From Sideroxydans sp. (lineage in GTDB: Bacteria; Pseudomonadota; Gammaproteobacteria; Burkholderiales; Gallionellaceae), in contig JAQTUV010000005.1 of NCBI GenBank assembly GCA_028707175.1, positions 143,618-207,617 of the forward strand: a DNA stretch of 64,000 nt, read 5' to 3'. Positions 53,452-61,442 of the stretch are shown here, one piece after another. Every line of letters begins with the position of its first letter. Position 1 is the first letter of the stretch. A program made the position numbers and the translations under genes. The notes beneath the pieces were generated by a model. That model was given only the letters and a program-made list of their open reading frames with translations. It was not told the DNA's origin and did no database searches.

Positions 53452-54997
53452 TGCCCGCACGGAAGGTTGGTCTGAACACGAGCTTGACCTGCTGCGCTCC
53501 GAGCTGGAGACGCTGTATCAGGTGAGTAAGGTGTTATCGCATTCGCTCAATTTCAAACAGACATTGGATGGCGTGCTGAACGCATTACATGAAGGCATGG
53601 CGCTGGAGCGCGGCATGGTCAGCCTGATGGATGTCGCAAGTGGAGAGATGCAAGTGTCGCTGGTGTATGGCGTGTCCGACACGGTCACCGAAGAGGTGAG
53701 TTATCTGCCGGGTGAAGGCGTGGTGGGTAACATCTTGAAGAGCGGCAACAGCATCGTGGTGAATTGCATCATGGATGAGCCGCGCTTCTTGAGTCGCATG
53801 GGCATTTACAACCCGCAAGGTTCCTTTGTTGGCGTACCCATTCGTGTCGGCAAAAAAGTGGTCGGCGTGTTGGCTGCACAACCCGCCCCCGGCATGAAGA
53901 AACTACTCAACGAGTACCAACGTTTTCTTGAGATGGTCGCCAACCTCATCGGGCAGAGCGTACGCCTGTCGCACGAGGTCGCACAAGAAAAGATGGAGAT
54001 CGTGGAAGAGCGCGATGTGCTACGCAGAAACGTGCGCAGCCAGTTTGGCTTTGACAACATCATCGGCCACACCCAGTCGATGAAGAAAATATTCGAGCAA
54101 GTGCGCTTGGTCGCCAAGTGGAACACCACCGTGTTGATCCGTGGCGAGACAGGTACCGGTAAGGAACTCATCGCTAACGCCATCCATTACAACTCGCCAC
54201 GTGCACGCGGCAGCTTCGTCAAACTGAACTGCGCCGCTTTGCCTGAGACGTTGTTGGAATCCGAATTGTTCGGTCACGAGAAAGGTTCGTTCACCGGCGC
54301 GGTGGCACAACGCAAAGGACGCTTCGAACAAGCCGAAGGCGGCACGGTGTTCCTCGACGAAATCGGCGAGATCTCCGCCTCGTTCCAAGCGAAGTTATTG
54401 CGCGTGTTACAGGAAGGTGAATTAGAACGGGTCGGCGGCACCAAGACCATCAAAGTGGATGTGCGCGTCGTTGCCGCCACGCACCGCGACCTTGAGGCTG
54501 AGGTCGAGAAAGGTCGCTTCCGTGAGGACTTGTATTACCGCCTCAACGTGATGCCACTCTACTTGCCGCCTGTGCGTGAACGCATGGAAGACGTACCCGA
54601 GATCGCGCGTTTCCTCGTGGACAAGATCGGCACCAAACAAGGTCGTACGCTTAGTTTGGCCGACACCGCATTACGTGTGCTGATGCATCACGACTGGCCG
54701 GGCAACGTGCGTGAACTGGAGAATTGTCTGGAACGCGCCTCTGTGATGACCGAGGGAAATCAGATCGACCGCGATGCCATCCTACTCACCGGCATCGACG
54801 AAAAGATCTCGACCAGCCACGGCGCGATACAAAGCCTCAACCTAGATGATCCGAATCTGGACGAACGCGAACGTGTTATCGCCGCACTTGAACAAGCGGG
54901 TTGGGTACAAGCCAAAGCGGCGCGTCTGCTCGATATGTCGCCACGTCAGATCGCCTACCGCATCCAGACGCTGAACATCAAAGTGCGGCAGATCTAA
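53444..54997 (+). CDS. nifA: Sigma-54-dependent nif activator NifA
   Basis: ATG 53444 (AAAGGAG 6 bases before) gives 517 residues. An N-terminal GAF domain (about 25-170) is followed by the AAA+ domain with Walker A GETGTGKE (234-241) and the sigma-54 contact loop GSFTGA (281-286). A Fis-type helix-turn-helix closes it (AARLLDMSPRQIAYRIQTLNI). The linker after the AAA+ domain lacks the CxxxxC motif of oxygen-sensitive NifA proteins, which fits regulation by the adjacent NifL. It activates the TGT-N10-ACA/sigma-54 promoters found throughout this window. Confidence 0.97.
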   Translation: MSNARTEGWSEHELDLLRSELETLYQVSKVLSHSLNFKQTLDGVLNALHEGMALERGMVSLMDVASGEMQVSLVYGVSDTVTEEVSYLPGEGVVGNILKSGNSIVVNCIMDEPRFLSRMGIYNPQGSFVGVPIRVGKKVVGVLAAQPAPGMKKLLNEYQRFLEMVANLIGQSVRLSHEVAQEKMEIVEERDVLRRNVRSQFGFDNIIGHTQSMKKIFEQVRLVAKWNTTVLIRGETGTGKELIANAIHYNSPRARGSFVKLNCAALPETLLESELFGHEKGSFTGAVAQRKGRFEQAEGGTVFLDEIGEISASFQAKLLRVLQEGELERVGGTKTIKVDVRVVAATHRDLEAEVEKGRFREDLYYRLNVMPLYLPPVRERMEDVPEIARFLVDKIGTKQGRTLSLADTALRVLMHHDWPGNVRELENCLERASVMTEGNQIDRDAILLTGIDEKISTSHGAIQSLNLDDPNLDERERVIAALEQAGWVQAKAARLLDMSPRQIAYRIQTLNIKVRQI

Positions 54998-55016
54998 TCC
55001 AAAAAAACACAACCTT

Positions 55017-55372
55017 GTAGGTCGGATTTCAATCCGACAATTACCCGATGCCGGAATGGTTCGCGTCGGGATAAATCCCGACCTACAGGCGACAGTAGGT
55101 AGGTCGGGTTTCAACCCGACAATTCGCCGATGCCGAAACGGTTCGTGTCGGGATAAATCCCGACCTACAGGCGACGGTGGGTAGGTCGGGTTTCAACCCG
55201 ACAATTCGCCGATGCCGAAACGGTTCGTGTCGGGATAAATCCCGACCTACAGGCGACAGTGGGCAGGTCGGATTTCAATCCGACAAATCGCCGATTCCGA
55301 AACGGTTCGCGTCGGGATAAATCCCGACCTACAGGCGACGGTGGGTAGGTCGGGTTTCAACCCGACAATGCT
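55017..55372. repeat. Tandem array of 82-bp double-hairpin units (4 full copies plus a partial)
   Basis: Units start at 55017, 55099, 55181, 55263 and 55345 (partial), spaced exactly 82 bases. Each contains GTAGGTCGGGTTTCAACCCG with AC, a spacer with GCCGATGCCGAAACGGTTCG, and GTCGGGATAAATCCCGACC with TACA. Units 2 and 3 are nearly identical; 1 and 4 have compensating changes (GGATTTCAATCC) that keep the stems. Single copies of the same family lie at 10370, 14458 and 32362. The array fills the space between nifA and the Nif11-like gene. Confidence 0.95.
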
Positions 55373-55432
55373 TACAAACAAGGTAGAACTGGCTAAGCAG
55401 TATTCACTACTTACAAACCGATTCAGTTCATC

Positions 55433-55447
55433 AGGCATGTAATTTGC
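55433..55447 (+). promoter_or_regulatory. Candidate sigma-54 promoter of the Nif11-like operon
   Basis: AGGCATGTAATTTGC has GG and GC ten bases apart and a perfect TTGC; the -24 block differs at two positions from TGGCACG. It lies about 104 bases before the gene. No TGT-N10-ACA was found nearby. Confidence 0.5.
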
Positions 55448-55550
55448 TGCTCTATCTTCAAGGTCAAAAGTACGACAAACGACCTACCGCATCAGACAAA
55501 CATTTTTGTCCGATGTGTTTTTCAATCATTGAAAGATAGAAGAGACCCCC

Positions 55551-55769
55551 ATGGCGATCAAAGATATCAAAGCGTTTTCCGAAAAAGCTAAAGCCGATCC
55601 AGAGCTGAAAGAAAAACTGGCTGCCTGCCAAAAAGTGCGCGAGTTACTCACGCTGGCAAAAGAAGGTGGCTTCCAATTCATCGAGGATGAACTGTATCCG
55701 CCCAATGAACCTCAGTTCACGGCTGACCAACTTTCCGAAAGAATGGCCAAAGCATTGTTGCGCGCATGA
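55551..55769 (+). CDS. Nif11-domain protein
   Basis: The 72-residue protein shows the Nif11 pattern: KAFSEKAKADPELKEKLAAC, then LLTLAKEGGFQFIEDELYPP. Nif11 was first noted in nif clusters, and related domains serve as leader peptides of some ribosomal peptide natural products. Here no Gly-Gly cleavage site or core peptide follows, so it is more likely a plain nif accessory protein. Its stop overlaps the next start by 4 bases. Confidence 0.85.
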   Translation: MAIKDIKAFSEKAKADPELKEKLAACQKVRELLTLAKEGGFQFIEDELYPPNEPQFTADQLSERMAKALLRA

Positions 55770-56083
55770 CCGTGATGAGCATGACGAACAACGAGGACCG
55801 GGCGACAGTCCGGTTCTTTGTCACCTACACCGGCGTCAAATTACCGTTCAAGTTGGTGAATGAATTGCAGCCTAGCGAAGTTGAGAATCGCAACACCTTC
55901 TTTCGCGGTTACTTCGATGCGCAAGACAGACTCACCGGCTTCGACAAACTCGCCTATGGTGAGACCGAGCTATCACATCGCTACACCTATCATGCCAACG
56001 GCAAACTTGAGCTGGCCCAGATCACTGACATCGATGGTGAGATCACTGAAATGACATTCGATGCCGAGAACATCGCCGGGTGA
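55766..56083 (+). CDS. Small conserved protein of the nif region (possibly DUF6156)
   Basis: The 105-residue protein is rich in beta strands (TVRFFVTYTGVKLPFKLVNEL, FFRGYFDAQDRLTGFDKL, HRYTYHANGKLELAQITDID). I associate it with a small family of nif-linked proteins (DUF6156), from memory and unconfirmed. ATG or an internal MSM/MTNN could start it. It overlaps the genes on both sides by 4 bases, so the three-gene unit is tightly coupled. Function unknown. Confidence 0.7.
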   Translation: MTVMSMTNNEDRATVRFFVTYTGVKLPFKLVNELQPSEVENRNTFFRGYFDAQDRLTGFDKLAYGETELSHRYTYHANGKLELAQITDIDGEITEMTFDAENIAG

Positions 56084-56787
56084 CCCCAGACTCATCAAAG
56101 GTTAGTTCGATAGGCGCTGTTCTCACCAATCAGGATGACCGCCTGTGGCTGGAATTCTGGCTAGCCCAACGCACCGATTTCCACCAATCACTCGTCAATC
56201 CTTTGCTGTGTCGATTCTGGCCCAGCTTGGAATCGACTCGAAGTAGTCGCGTGTTCGTACCGCTGTGTGGCAAGAGTCTGGACATGCTGTGGCTGTCTCA
56301 ACAAGGACATGAAGTGATCGGTGTCGAGTTGAGCCCCGTGGCGGTGGAAGGATTCTTCCGCGAGAACGGTTTGCATCCTGTGCAACGACAGGTAGGACAG
56401 TTCACCTTATGGAACGACGGCAATCTGAGCATCTTGTGCGGCGACTACTTCGCCCTGACCGCAGAAGACATCGGCCACTTCGACACCGTGTATGACCGCG
56501 CTTCACTCACCGCATTGCCCGAGAACATTCGCGGTCGATACGTCGAACAGTTAAGCCGACTCGTGCCGAATACCGCCAAGATATTGTTGCTGACCATCGA
56601 GGATGCCGCTGAAGATGCGACCGTGGCACAAGCCAATGGCATCGATGCAGAGATCACCTCACTCTTCACATCAAAGTTCGATATCGACCTCGCCTATGTC
56701 GAAAGCGTATTCGAGCTTGATCCTGAATCACCACAACTACCGGCCAAACGTGCCGAGTACAAGGTCTATCGGATTTGCGTTAGGTAG
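56080..56787 (+). CDS. Thiopurine S-methyltransferase (TPMT) family protein
   Basis: The 235-residue protein (GTG start overlapping the previous stop) matches bacterial TPMT: WLEFWLAQRTDFHQSLVNPLL, RVFVPLCGKSLDMLWLSQQGHEVIGVELSP (SAM-binding motif I), WNDGNLSILCGDYFAL, FDTVYDRASLTALP. Bacterial members methylate thiols, selenium or tellurium compounds. Why it is coupled to a Nif11-like gene is unclear; a sulfur, homocitrate-unrelated or metalloid detoxification role is possible. Confidence 0.9.
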   Translation: MTPDSSKVSSIGAVLTNQDDRLWLEFWLAQRTDFHQSLVNPLLCRFWPSLESTRSSRVFVPLCGKSLDMLWLSQQGHEVIGVELSPVAVEGFFRENGLHPVQRQVGQFTLWNDGNLSILCGDYFALTAEDIGHFDTVYDRASLTALPENIRGRYVEQLSRLVPNTAKILLLTIEDAAEDATVAQANGIDAEITSLFTSKFDIDLAYVESVFELDPESPQLPAKRAEYKVYRICVR

Positions 56788-56818
56788 CGATCAAGGATTG
56801 GGTAGATACGGAATTTGC

Positions 56819-57244
56819 TTAGGCTTGCATCCACGATGCGAGAACCGGCAGTTTATATCCATCCTCCAACGTCGCCTGCATCAGGCTGCCCGCTTCGGCT
56901 TGAATGCAGATGAAATACAAATCTTCATCGCCCGCCGTCAGGGCGCGCGCGCCATCCGGGGCAACTCGTATCAAACTGCCTTCCGCAAGCGGAAACTCCC
57001 CACCGTCCACATAGAACGTACCGCTGCCGCGCAGTACGATATACAGCTCTTCGTTTTTCTTGTGCGCATGGACGAATGGCATGCCTTTACCTGCGGGCAG
57101 TTTGTTGATCGACACCTCGCAGCCTGTGAGGCCAAGGTCGTTGCCGACAAAATGCTTGCCCGGTATGCCCCTGAAATTCCGCTGATCGAGATTATCCAAT
57201 GCCCCGATCTGATCGAGGGTGTAGTGATTGCCTTGTGTGCGCAT
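56819..57244 (-). CDS. Cupin-domain protein
   Basis: The 141-residue protein (second ATG of a pair; AGGAG 5 bases before) has a single cupin barrel: PFVHAHKKNEELYIVLRGSGTFYVDG with the H-x-H...E metal ligands, then EFPLAEGSLIRVAPDG and LYFICIQ. It may be an isomerase, dioxygenase or sugar-binding protein. It is divergent from an HxlR regulator gene with a palindrome between, so HxlR likely controls it. It converges on the TPMT gene. Confidence 0.87.
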   Translation of the reverse strand: MRTQGNHYTLDQIGALDNLDQRNFRGIPGKHFVGNDLGLTGCEVSINKLPAGKGMPFVHAHKKNEELYIVLRGSGTFYVDGGEFPLAEGSLIRVAPDGARALTAGDEDLYFICIQAEAGSLMQATLEDGYKLPVLASWMQA

Positions 57245-57270
57245 CATTGCTCCTGTGCTGTTAAGTTGAA

Positions 57271-57297
57271 ATGTCACTTTTAAAAAGCAAGTGACAT
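57271..57297. promoter_or_regulatory. Palindromic operator between the cupin and HxlR genes
   Basis: ATGTCACTT and AAGTGACAT are perfect 9-base arms around TTAAAAAGC. A second near-palindrome, CTTGCAAATTGCAAG, lies at about 57312-57326. Either or both could be the binding site of the divergently encoded HxlR-type regulator. Confidence 0.6.
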
Positions 57298-57349
57298 GCT
57301 ATCCCACGTAACTTGCAAATTGCAAGCATCAAGACTAAAGTGCCCGCCG

Positions 57350-57736
57350 ATGAAAAAAACAGCCCGCACGCCCTCCTTTCCCGACAACTACCGCTCGACC
57401 TGCCCAGTCGCGGGTGTGTTAGACATCGTGGGTGACAAATGGACGCTGATCGTGGTGCGCGACCTGTTTCTGGGCAAGCACCGCTACGGCGAATTTCAGG
57501 CTTCGGCAGAAGCGATACCCACCAACATTCTGGCCGAACGCCTGAAGCGCCTTGAAGCGGCGGGACTCGTCAAAAAAGAGTTCTATCAGGACAATCCGCC
57601 GCGCGCGGAATATTTCCTTACCAGCCGTGGCGCAGCCCTCGGACCGATACTGCGCGCCATGCGAGAATGGGGAAAACAACACATTCCCGGTGCCGTATTT
57701 CTGGAGAAGGTCGCACCGCTGGAAATCAGGGATTGA
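57350..57736 (+). CDS. HxlR-family transcriptional regulator
   Basis: The 128-residue protein (ATG 57350; the longer frame reaches into the operator) shows the HxlR/YybR pattern: CPVAGVLDIVGDKWTLIVVRDLFLG, RYGEFQASAEAIPTNILAERLKRLE, AAGLVKKEFYQDNPPRAEYFLTSRG. The conserved redox-candidate Cys near residue 17 is present. It probably represses the cupin gene and itself. Confidence 0.92.
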   Translation: MKKTARTPSFPDNYRSTCPVAGVLDIVGDKWTLIVVRDLFLGKHRYGEFQASAEAIPTNILAERLKRLEAAGLVKKEFYQDNPPRAEYFLTSRGAALGPILRAMREWGKQHIPGAVFLEKVAPLEIRD

Positions 57737-57833
57737 GCCGCAAGCAATAGCCAGATCTAATTTACGCCGCCCCCTCGGACGGCGCGACGGCAACATCGAG
57801 ACCTCAGGGTCAGACTCGATTGATCTCGTTTCG

Positions 57834-58229
57834 TCAGGCAGCCATGAATCCTGACAACTTGGATGCTTTCACATCGAACGTGGCTGTTGCTCTACATCCT
57901 AACCGACGATTTTTCGCACCAATTAGACAATCGGCGAAATCAGCACCACTATCTTTCCAAATAAAAAGCGCCTCCTCGATCGTTGGCTCATCTTCAAAAT
58001 GAATTTCAGCAGAATCGAGTAGGCCCGAGATCGCTTCAATGATCTGGACTTTGGGAATGACATATCTGCTTCGCAGTACCCATTCGGTCTCCATGAGCAC
58101 TAATTGGTTCACGAAAACTTTGCGCCCTGCAACGACTTCGCGTTTTATAAGTCTGCGCGCTTTCTCGAACTGAGCCTCGTCATCTTGAACCAGATAACGA
58201 ACCAGAACGTTTGTGTCGATCCCAAGCAT
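57834..58229 (-). CDS. vapC: PIN-domain toxin (VapC type)
   Basis: The 131-residue protein has the PIN acidic residues: DTNVLVRYL (Asp5), LMETEWVL (Glu near 47) and DFADCLIGAKNRRLG (Asp near 99). VapC toxins cleave RNA, often initiator tRNA or rRNA. Its start overlaps the antitoxin stop by one base, the usual antitoxin-first order. It is intact and lies between two nif-related transcription units. Confidence 0.9.
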   Translation of the reverse strand: MLGIDTNVLVRYLVQDDEAQFEKARRLIKREVVAGRKVFVNQLVLMETEWVLRSRYVIPKVQIIEAISGLLDSAEIHFEDEPTIEEALFIWKDSGADFADCLIGAKNRRLGCRATATFDVKASKLSGFMAA

Positions 58230-58447
58230 CAGCGTGATAGTTGCTCGACAGGAATAGCTTTGCGACCCTTTTTGTACAATGCGCCGGCTAGGTCAGTGAT
58301 GCTTTTGCTTTTTACACGCATGACGACTGTTGCATCGGGCATCAAGGTGAAGGTCATACGGTCGCCCGCCTTCATGTTAAGACTGTCGCGAATTTCCTTG
58401 GGAATAGTTGTCTGCCCTTTGCTGGTCAGTGTGGCATCGGCTGTCAT
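58229..58447 (-). CDS. vapB: AbrB/SpoVT-type antitoxin (VapB)
   Basis: The 72-residue protein has the swapped-hairpin AbrB domain LTSKGQTTIPKEIRDSLNMK, GDRMTFTLM, and a C-terminal tail (SITDLAGALYKKGRKAIPVEQL) that should wrap the toxin. It binds DNA and autoregulates the pair. TA stability may help fix this locus in the chromosome. Ribosome site GGAG precedes the ATG. Confidence 0.9.
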   Translation of the reverse strand: MTADATLTSKGQTTIPKEIRDSLNMKAGDRMTFTLMPDATVVMRVKSKSITDLAGALYKKGRKAIPVEQLSR

Positions 58448-58521
58448 ATCGATCTCCTTTTGTCCTTACGTATTTGATTATAGTAAGGCTGAAATGAATA
58501 GGCAACCTAGGAAATATCAGC

Positions 58522-58872
58522 TCACGGCACGACAGAGAATAACTTTGGCTGCACTCTTCTGTACTCGTTCAGTTGCTGTACGGTCATCGGGGTGAGTTCT
58601 TTGATGGTGACCCATATCTGAAATGGATGTTGTGTCGGGTGCGCGAGTTTGTCTGGCAATGCGGCCCATGCAGCCCAGTCGATCTGCGGCATACGCGCTT
58701 GCACTTCCATCGGCACTGCGGCGGCGGTCTTGGACATGCTGGTGAGCAGTTGCAGGGTCTGCATGCGCGTGAGGCGGCTGGCGAAGAACTCGGCTTCGTC
58801 GATCTCTTCGGTCAGGGTGACGATATCCAAGCCGAGTTGGCGCATGAGGCCGAGTAGCGCACCGATCAACAT
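58522..58872 (-). CDS. Unknown protein of the second NafY-like operon
   Basis: The 116-residue protein is not recognised. It is largely helical (MLIGALLGLMRQLGLDIVTL; EIDEAEFFASRLTRMQTLQLL) with conserved-looking DWAAWAALPDKL. It has no cysteines and no signal peptide. Its start overlaps the Fe-S protein gene stop by 7 bases, so it is translated as the last gene of the operon driven from the sigma-54 promoter at 61286. Confidence 0.65.
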   Translation of the reverse strand: MLIGALLGLMRQLGLDIVTLTEEIDEAEFFASRLTRMQTLQLLTSMSKTAAAVPMEVQARMPQIDWAAWAALPDKLAHPTQHPFQIWVTIKELTPMTVQQLNEYRRVQPKLFSVVP

Positions 58873-60248
58873 GGCGATGGTTCCTTGAGTGCATCACGCA
58901 TCAGCAATGCCACATGGTGTGACTGCCGCGCCGCGCCTTCGCGTATCTGGTGACGACACGAGAAACCGTTGGCGAGGATGGTCGCATCGGGTTCGGCACG
59001 TAACGCGGGTAACAGATCAAGCTCGGCCATGCGCATCGAGATGTCGGCGTGTTCTGCTTCCACGCCGAAGCTGCCCGCCATGCCGCAGCAACTGGCTTCG
59101 ATGAATTCGAATTCGAACTCGGGGATGAGGCGCAACACTTTGCGCAATGACTTCATCGCCCCCACGGCTTTCTGGTGGCAGTGTCCGTGTACCAATGTCT
59201 TGCCTTGCGGCAGGGGTTTGAATTCGAGGGTGAAGCGTTTGCGATCATGTTCACGCGCGATGAATTCTTCAAACAGATAGACCTGTTTCGATAGCGCGAT
59301 GGCCGCTTCGCCCAAGCCCAGTTTCAAATGATCGTCGCGCAGAGAGAGGATGCACGATGGCTCCAAACCGACGATGGGAGTGCCCGCTTCCAACGCTGGA
59401 CGTAATGCACGATGCATGCGTTGCGCCTCATGCCGTGCCGCATCAACTTGCCCTAGCGAGAGATAGGTACGACCACAACATAAAGCACGCTCGGGTTCAT
59501 CATCATCGGCCAGTGCTTGCAAGATGCTGACGTTGTAGCCTGCGGCAGTCAGCACTTGATGTGCGGCGTGGGCGATCTCTGGATCGAAATGCATGGCGAA
59601 GGTATCGACGAAGAGGATGACATCGCGGTCGCTTCCTTGATTCGAAGTTACTACTCCGCTCATGCTTCGATACGCTGCGCTACTCAGCACGAACGGAGTA
59701 GTTGCAGGCTCAGGTAGTTTGCGCTTAGCCGAAATCCCTAAGAACCTTTCGCCCAACTGCGCCAGCCACGGTGCACGGTTGCGCCAGCGGATGAGGCTGC
59801 GCACGAAACGGCGATGCTGCAATTGATCTGGCAGTGTCGCCACTAATAGATCGCGCAAGGGCACGCCTATCTGCGCATTACGTTGTGCTTGATATTCGAT
59901 CTTGATGGCGGCCATATCGACTTGGTTGGCGCATTCGCGTTTGCAGCCTTTACAGCCGACACAAAGTTCCATCGCGCTCGCTAAGCGCGGGTCGGCAAAG
60001 GCATCGTCACCCAGCTCGCCGTTGAGTGCGGCCTTGAGCACTTTCACTCGCTCGCCGGGAGAATGTGCAACGTCGTCGGTAGCGCGGAAGCTGGGACACA
60101 TCACACCTTTGGGTTTGCGTTGGCATTGTTTGTCACCGATACACACGGCCACTGCTTTGGCGAAGTCGCCGCCTGTCGCGGGGATGCCTGCATAGGCGTC
60201 ACCCTGCCCTGCTGTTTCGTAAGCTGACCAATCGAGATGATGTTTCAT
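58866..60248 (-). CDS. Stand-alone (Fe-S)-binding protein with CCG domains, copy 2
   Basis: ATG 60248 overlaps the previous stop (ATGA) and gives 460 residues, matching the paralogue at 41122 along its length. Motifs are GDKQCQRKPKGVMCPSF, CVGCKGCKRECANQVDM, RALCCGRTYLSLG, HGHCHQKAVG and EASCCGMAGSFGVEAEHADI. The FAD-oxidase half of the parent dehydrogenase family is absent. Placement after a NafY-like gene suggests a redox role in nitrogen fixation, partner unknown. Confidence 0.85.
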   Translation of the reverse strand: MKHHLDWSAYETAGQGDAYAGIPATGGDFAKAVAVCIGDKQCQRKPKGVMCPSFRATDDVAHSPGERVKVLKAALNGELGDDAFADPRLASAMELCVGCKGCKRECANQVDMAAIKIEYQAQRNAQIGVPLRDLLVATLPDQLQHRRFVRSLIRWRNRAPWLAQLGERFLGISAKRKLPEPATTPFVLSSAAYRSMSGVVTSNQGSDRDVILFVDTFAMHFDPEIAHAAHQVLTAAGYNVSILQALADDDEPERALCCGRTYLSLGQVDAARHEAQRMHRALRPALEAGTPIVGLEPSCILSLRDDHLKLGLGEAAIALSKQVYLFEEFIAREHDRKRFTLEFKPLPQGKTLVHGHCHQKAVGAMKSLRKVLRLIPEFEFEFIEASCCGMAGSFGVEAEHADISMRMAELDLLPALRAEPDATILANGFSCRHQIREGAARQSHHVALLMRDALKEPSPC

Positions 60249-60508
60249 GCGCGTGCAGCTAACAGTGCGTTGAGTGACGCGTACAAATTGGGAACATGCT
60301 CGGCATCCTGTGTGCTGATGCAACTCAACGCATGCGCCAGCAGTTCATCCCCCGCATCGCTGTCATCCATTTCCAAGATGAATTTGCCTATGCTGCTGGA
60401 AACTAAATTGGTGATGCGTCGGTTCTCGCCCAACACCTTGGCGGTGCCGATAGCATTGGTGATCAGCTCACTCGTGGTTAGATAGGGATTGTGCTTGGGC
60501 TTCGCCAT
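60245..60508 (-). CDS. Small unknown protein of the second NafY-like operon
   Basis: The 87-residue protein (MAKPKHNPYLTTSELITNAIG) has a basic start and helical remainder with acidic DDSDAGDELL. A single Cys is present. I do not recognise a family. It lies 3 bases after the nafY-like gene and overlaps the Fe-S protein gene by 4 bases, so it is surely co-expressed with them and a good candidate nif accessory protein. Confidence 0.7.
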   Translation of the reverse strand: MAKPKHNPYLTTSELITNAIGTAKVLGENRRITNLVSSSIGKFILEMDDSDAGDELLAHALSCISTQDAEHVPNLYASLNALLAARA

Positions 60509-60511
60509 GCA

Positions 60512-61243
60512 TCACTCCTGCACTTCCGTTGCAGCGTAATTTTTTAGACGCTGCTCGGCGGCGACGCCCAATATTTTTAGCATCCAGGGCGGCGGCGATT
60601 TCAGCATCGCTTGTTGGAACTCGGCGATCACGTCTTCTGCCGTACCGCCTTCGGGGCGTTTGATCGGATAGATGTTGGCGCGGATGATCTTGGCAGCAGC
60701 CGGCCCGCCAACTGAAACGATATACACCACATGACAGTCGCCAATGATCTGCGCGCGGAACGCATTTTTATCTTCGGCGAAATCCGCCTCCAATGCGGAG
60801 CGAATATCGATCAAGCGGCTGTCGGTGGCTGACACCTGATACACCAGAAAGCGTAAACACGATCCAAAATGTCCACTCAGTGTCATGCCGATGTCGGAGG
60901 CGATAGCCACGCGCACGGAATCAGGAATGTCACCCTCGGTATATGGCTGCACTTCTGGCAGTTTTTCATCCGCCTCTGCGTCGCCCCACAAGATACGCAC
61001 CGCCAGCTTCATCGCCTCCAGACCGATGCCGATGTCTTCGCCATCTTCTTCGCCATCTAAGCTACCAAAACCCGTCTTTAAATCGGTGACTGTGAATGTG
61101 CGCAAAATATCGGCATCCAACTTGTCGCCCAAACGCGTTTGCAATACTTCGATCAGTTGCGGCAAGGTGGTGTTGGGTAATGAGCGTGCTGCCAATGCCA
61201 CGCGCAGTGCTGCTTCTCGTGTGATCAGTTCTGGTTGTTGCAT
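60512..61243 (-). CDS. NafY/NifX-like iron-molybdenum cofactor-binding protein, paralogue
   Basis: ATG 61243 with AAGGGG before it gives 243 residues. It shares the whole layout of the gene at 27763: N-terminal helical domain, DSVRVAIASDIGMTLSGHFGSC, SVGGPAAAKIIRANIYPIKRPEGG, SPPPWMLKILGV. The cofactor-binding motif GHFGSC is intact. It leads a four-gene operon behind a sigma-54 promoter, divergent from nifB, which makes the NifB-co precursor. The two NafY-like proteins may serve different cofactor stages. Confidence 0.88.
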   Translation of the reverse strand: MQQPELITREAALRVALAARSLPNTTLPQLIEVLQTRLGDKLDADILRTFTVTDLKTGFGSLDGEEDGEDIGIGLEAMKLAVRILWGDAEADEKLPEVQPYTEGDIPDSVRVAIASDIGMTLSGHFGSCLRFLVYQVSATDSRLIDIRSALEADFAEDKNAFRAQIIGDCHVVYIVSVGGPAAAKIIRANIYPIKRPEGGTAEDVIAEFQQAMLKSPPPWMLKILGVAAEQRLKNYAATEVQE

Positions 61244-61285
61244 CTTTATTCCCCTTGTATCGCCGTTGTGTTGCCGATACAGAAT

Positions 61286-61300
61286 GCAATTACAGTGCCA
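61286..61300 (-). promoter_or_regulatory. Sigma-54 promoter of the second nafY-like operon
   Basis: The minus strand reads TGGCACTGTAATTGC: TGGCAC at -24, TTGC at -12, one change from TGGCACG. It lies 43 bases before the ATG. Confidence 0.85.
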
Positions 61301-61442
61301 CCGCCTACTCACGCTAATCCCATGCAGCACTCAAGCCGCTGATCACAAACGAATCTTGACTTTCATACTTGGGTATTACCTCCCCATCATTGGCCGCAAA
61401 CTTGCTCAACTCCCCTAGGTAGCCGCACCCGCTTTAACTTTT

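Noticed and set aside
55017..55372. CRISPR array
   Set aside because: The 82-base units are repeated as a whole, spacers are not unique, and no cas genes are present.
55551..56787. Nif11-leader natural-product (RiPP) cluster
   Set aside because: No Gly-Gly cleavage motif, no core peptide and no LanM, YcaO or radical-SAM modification enzyme; only a TPMT follows.
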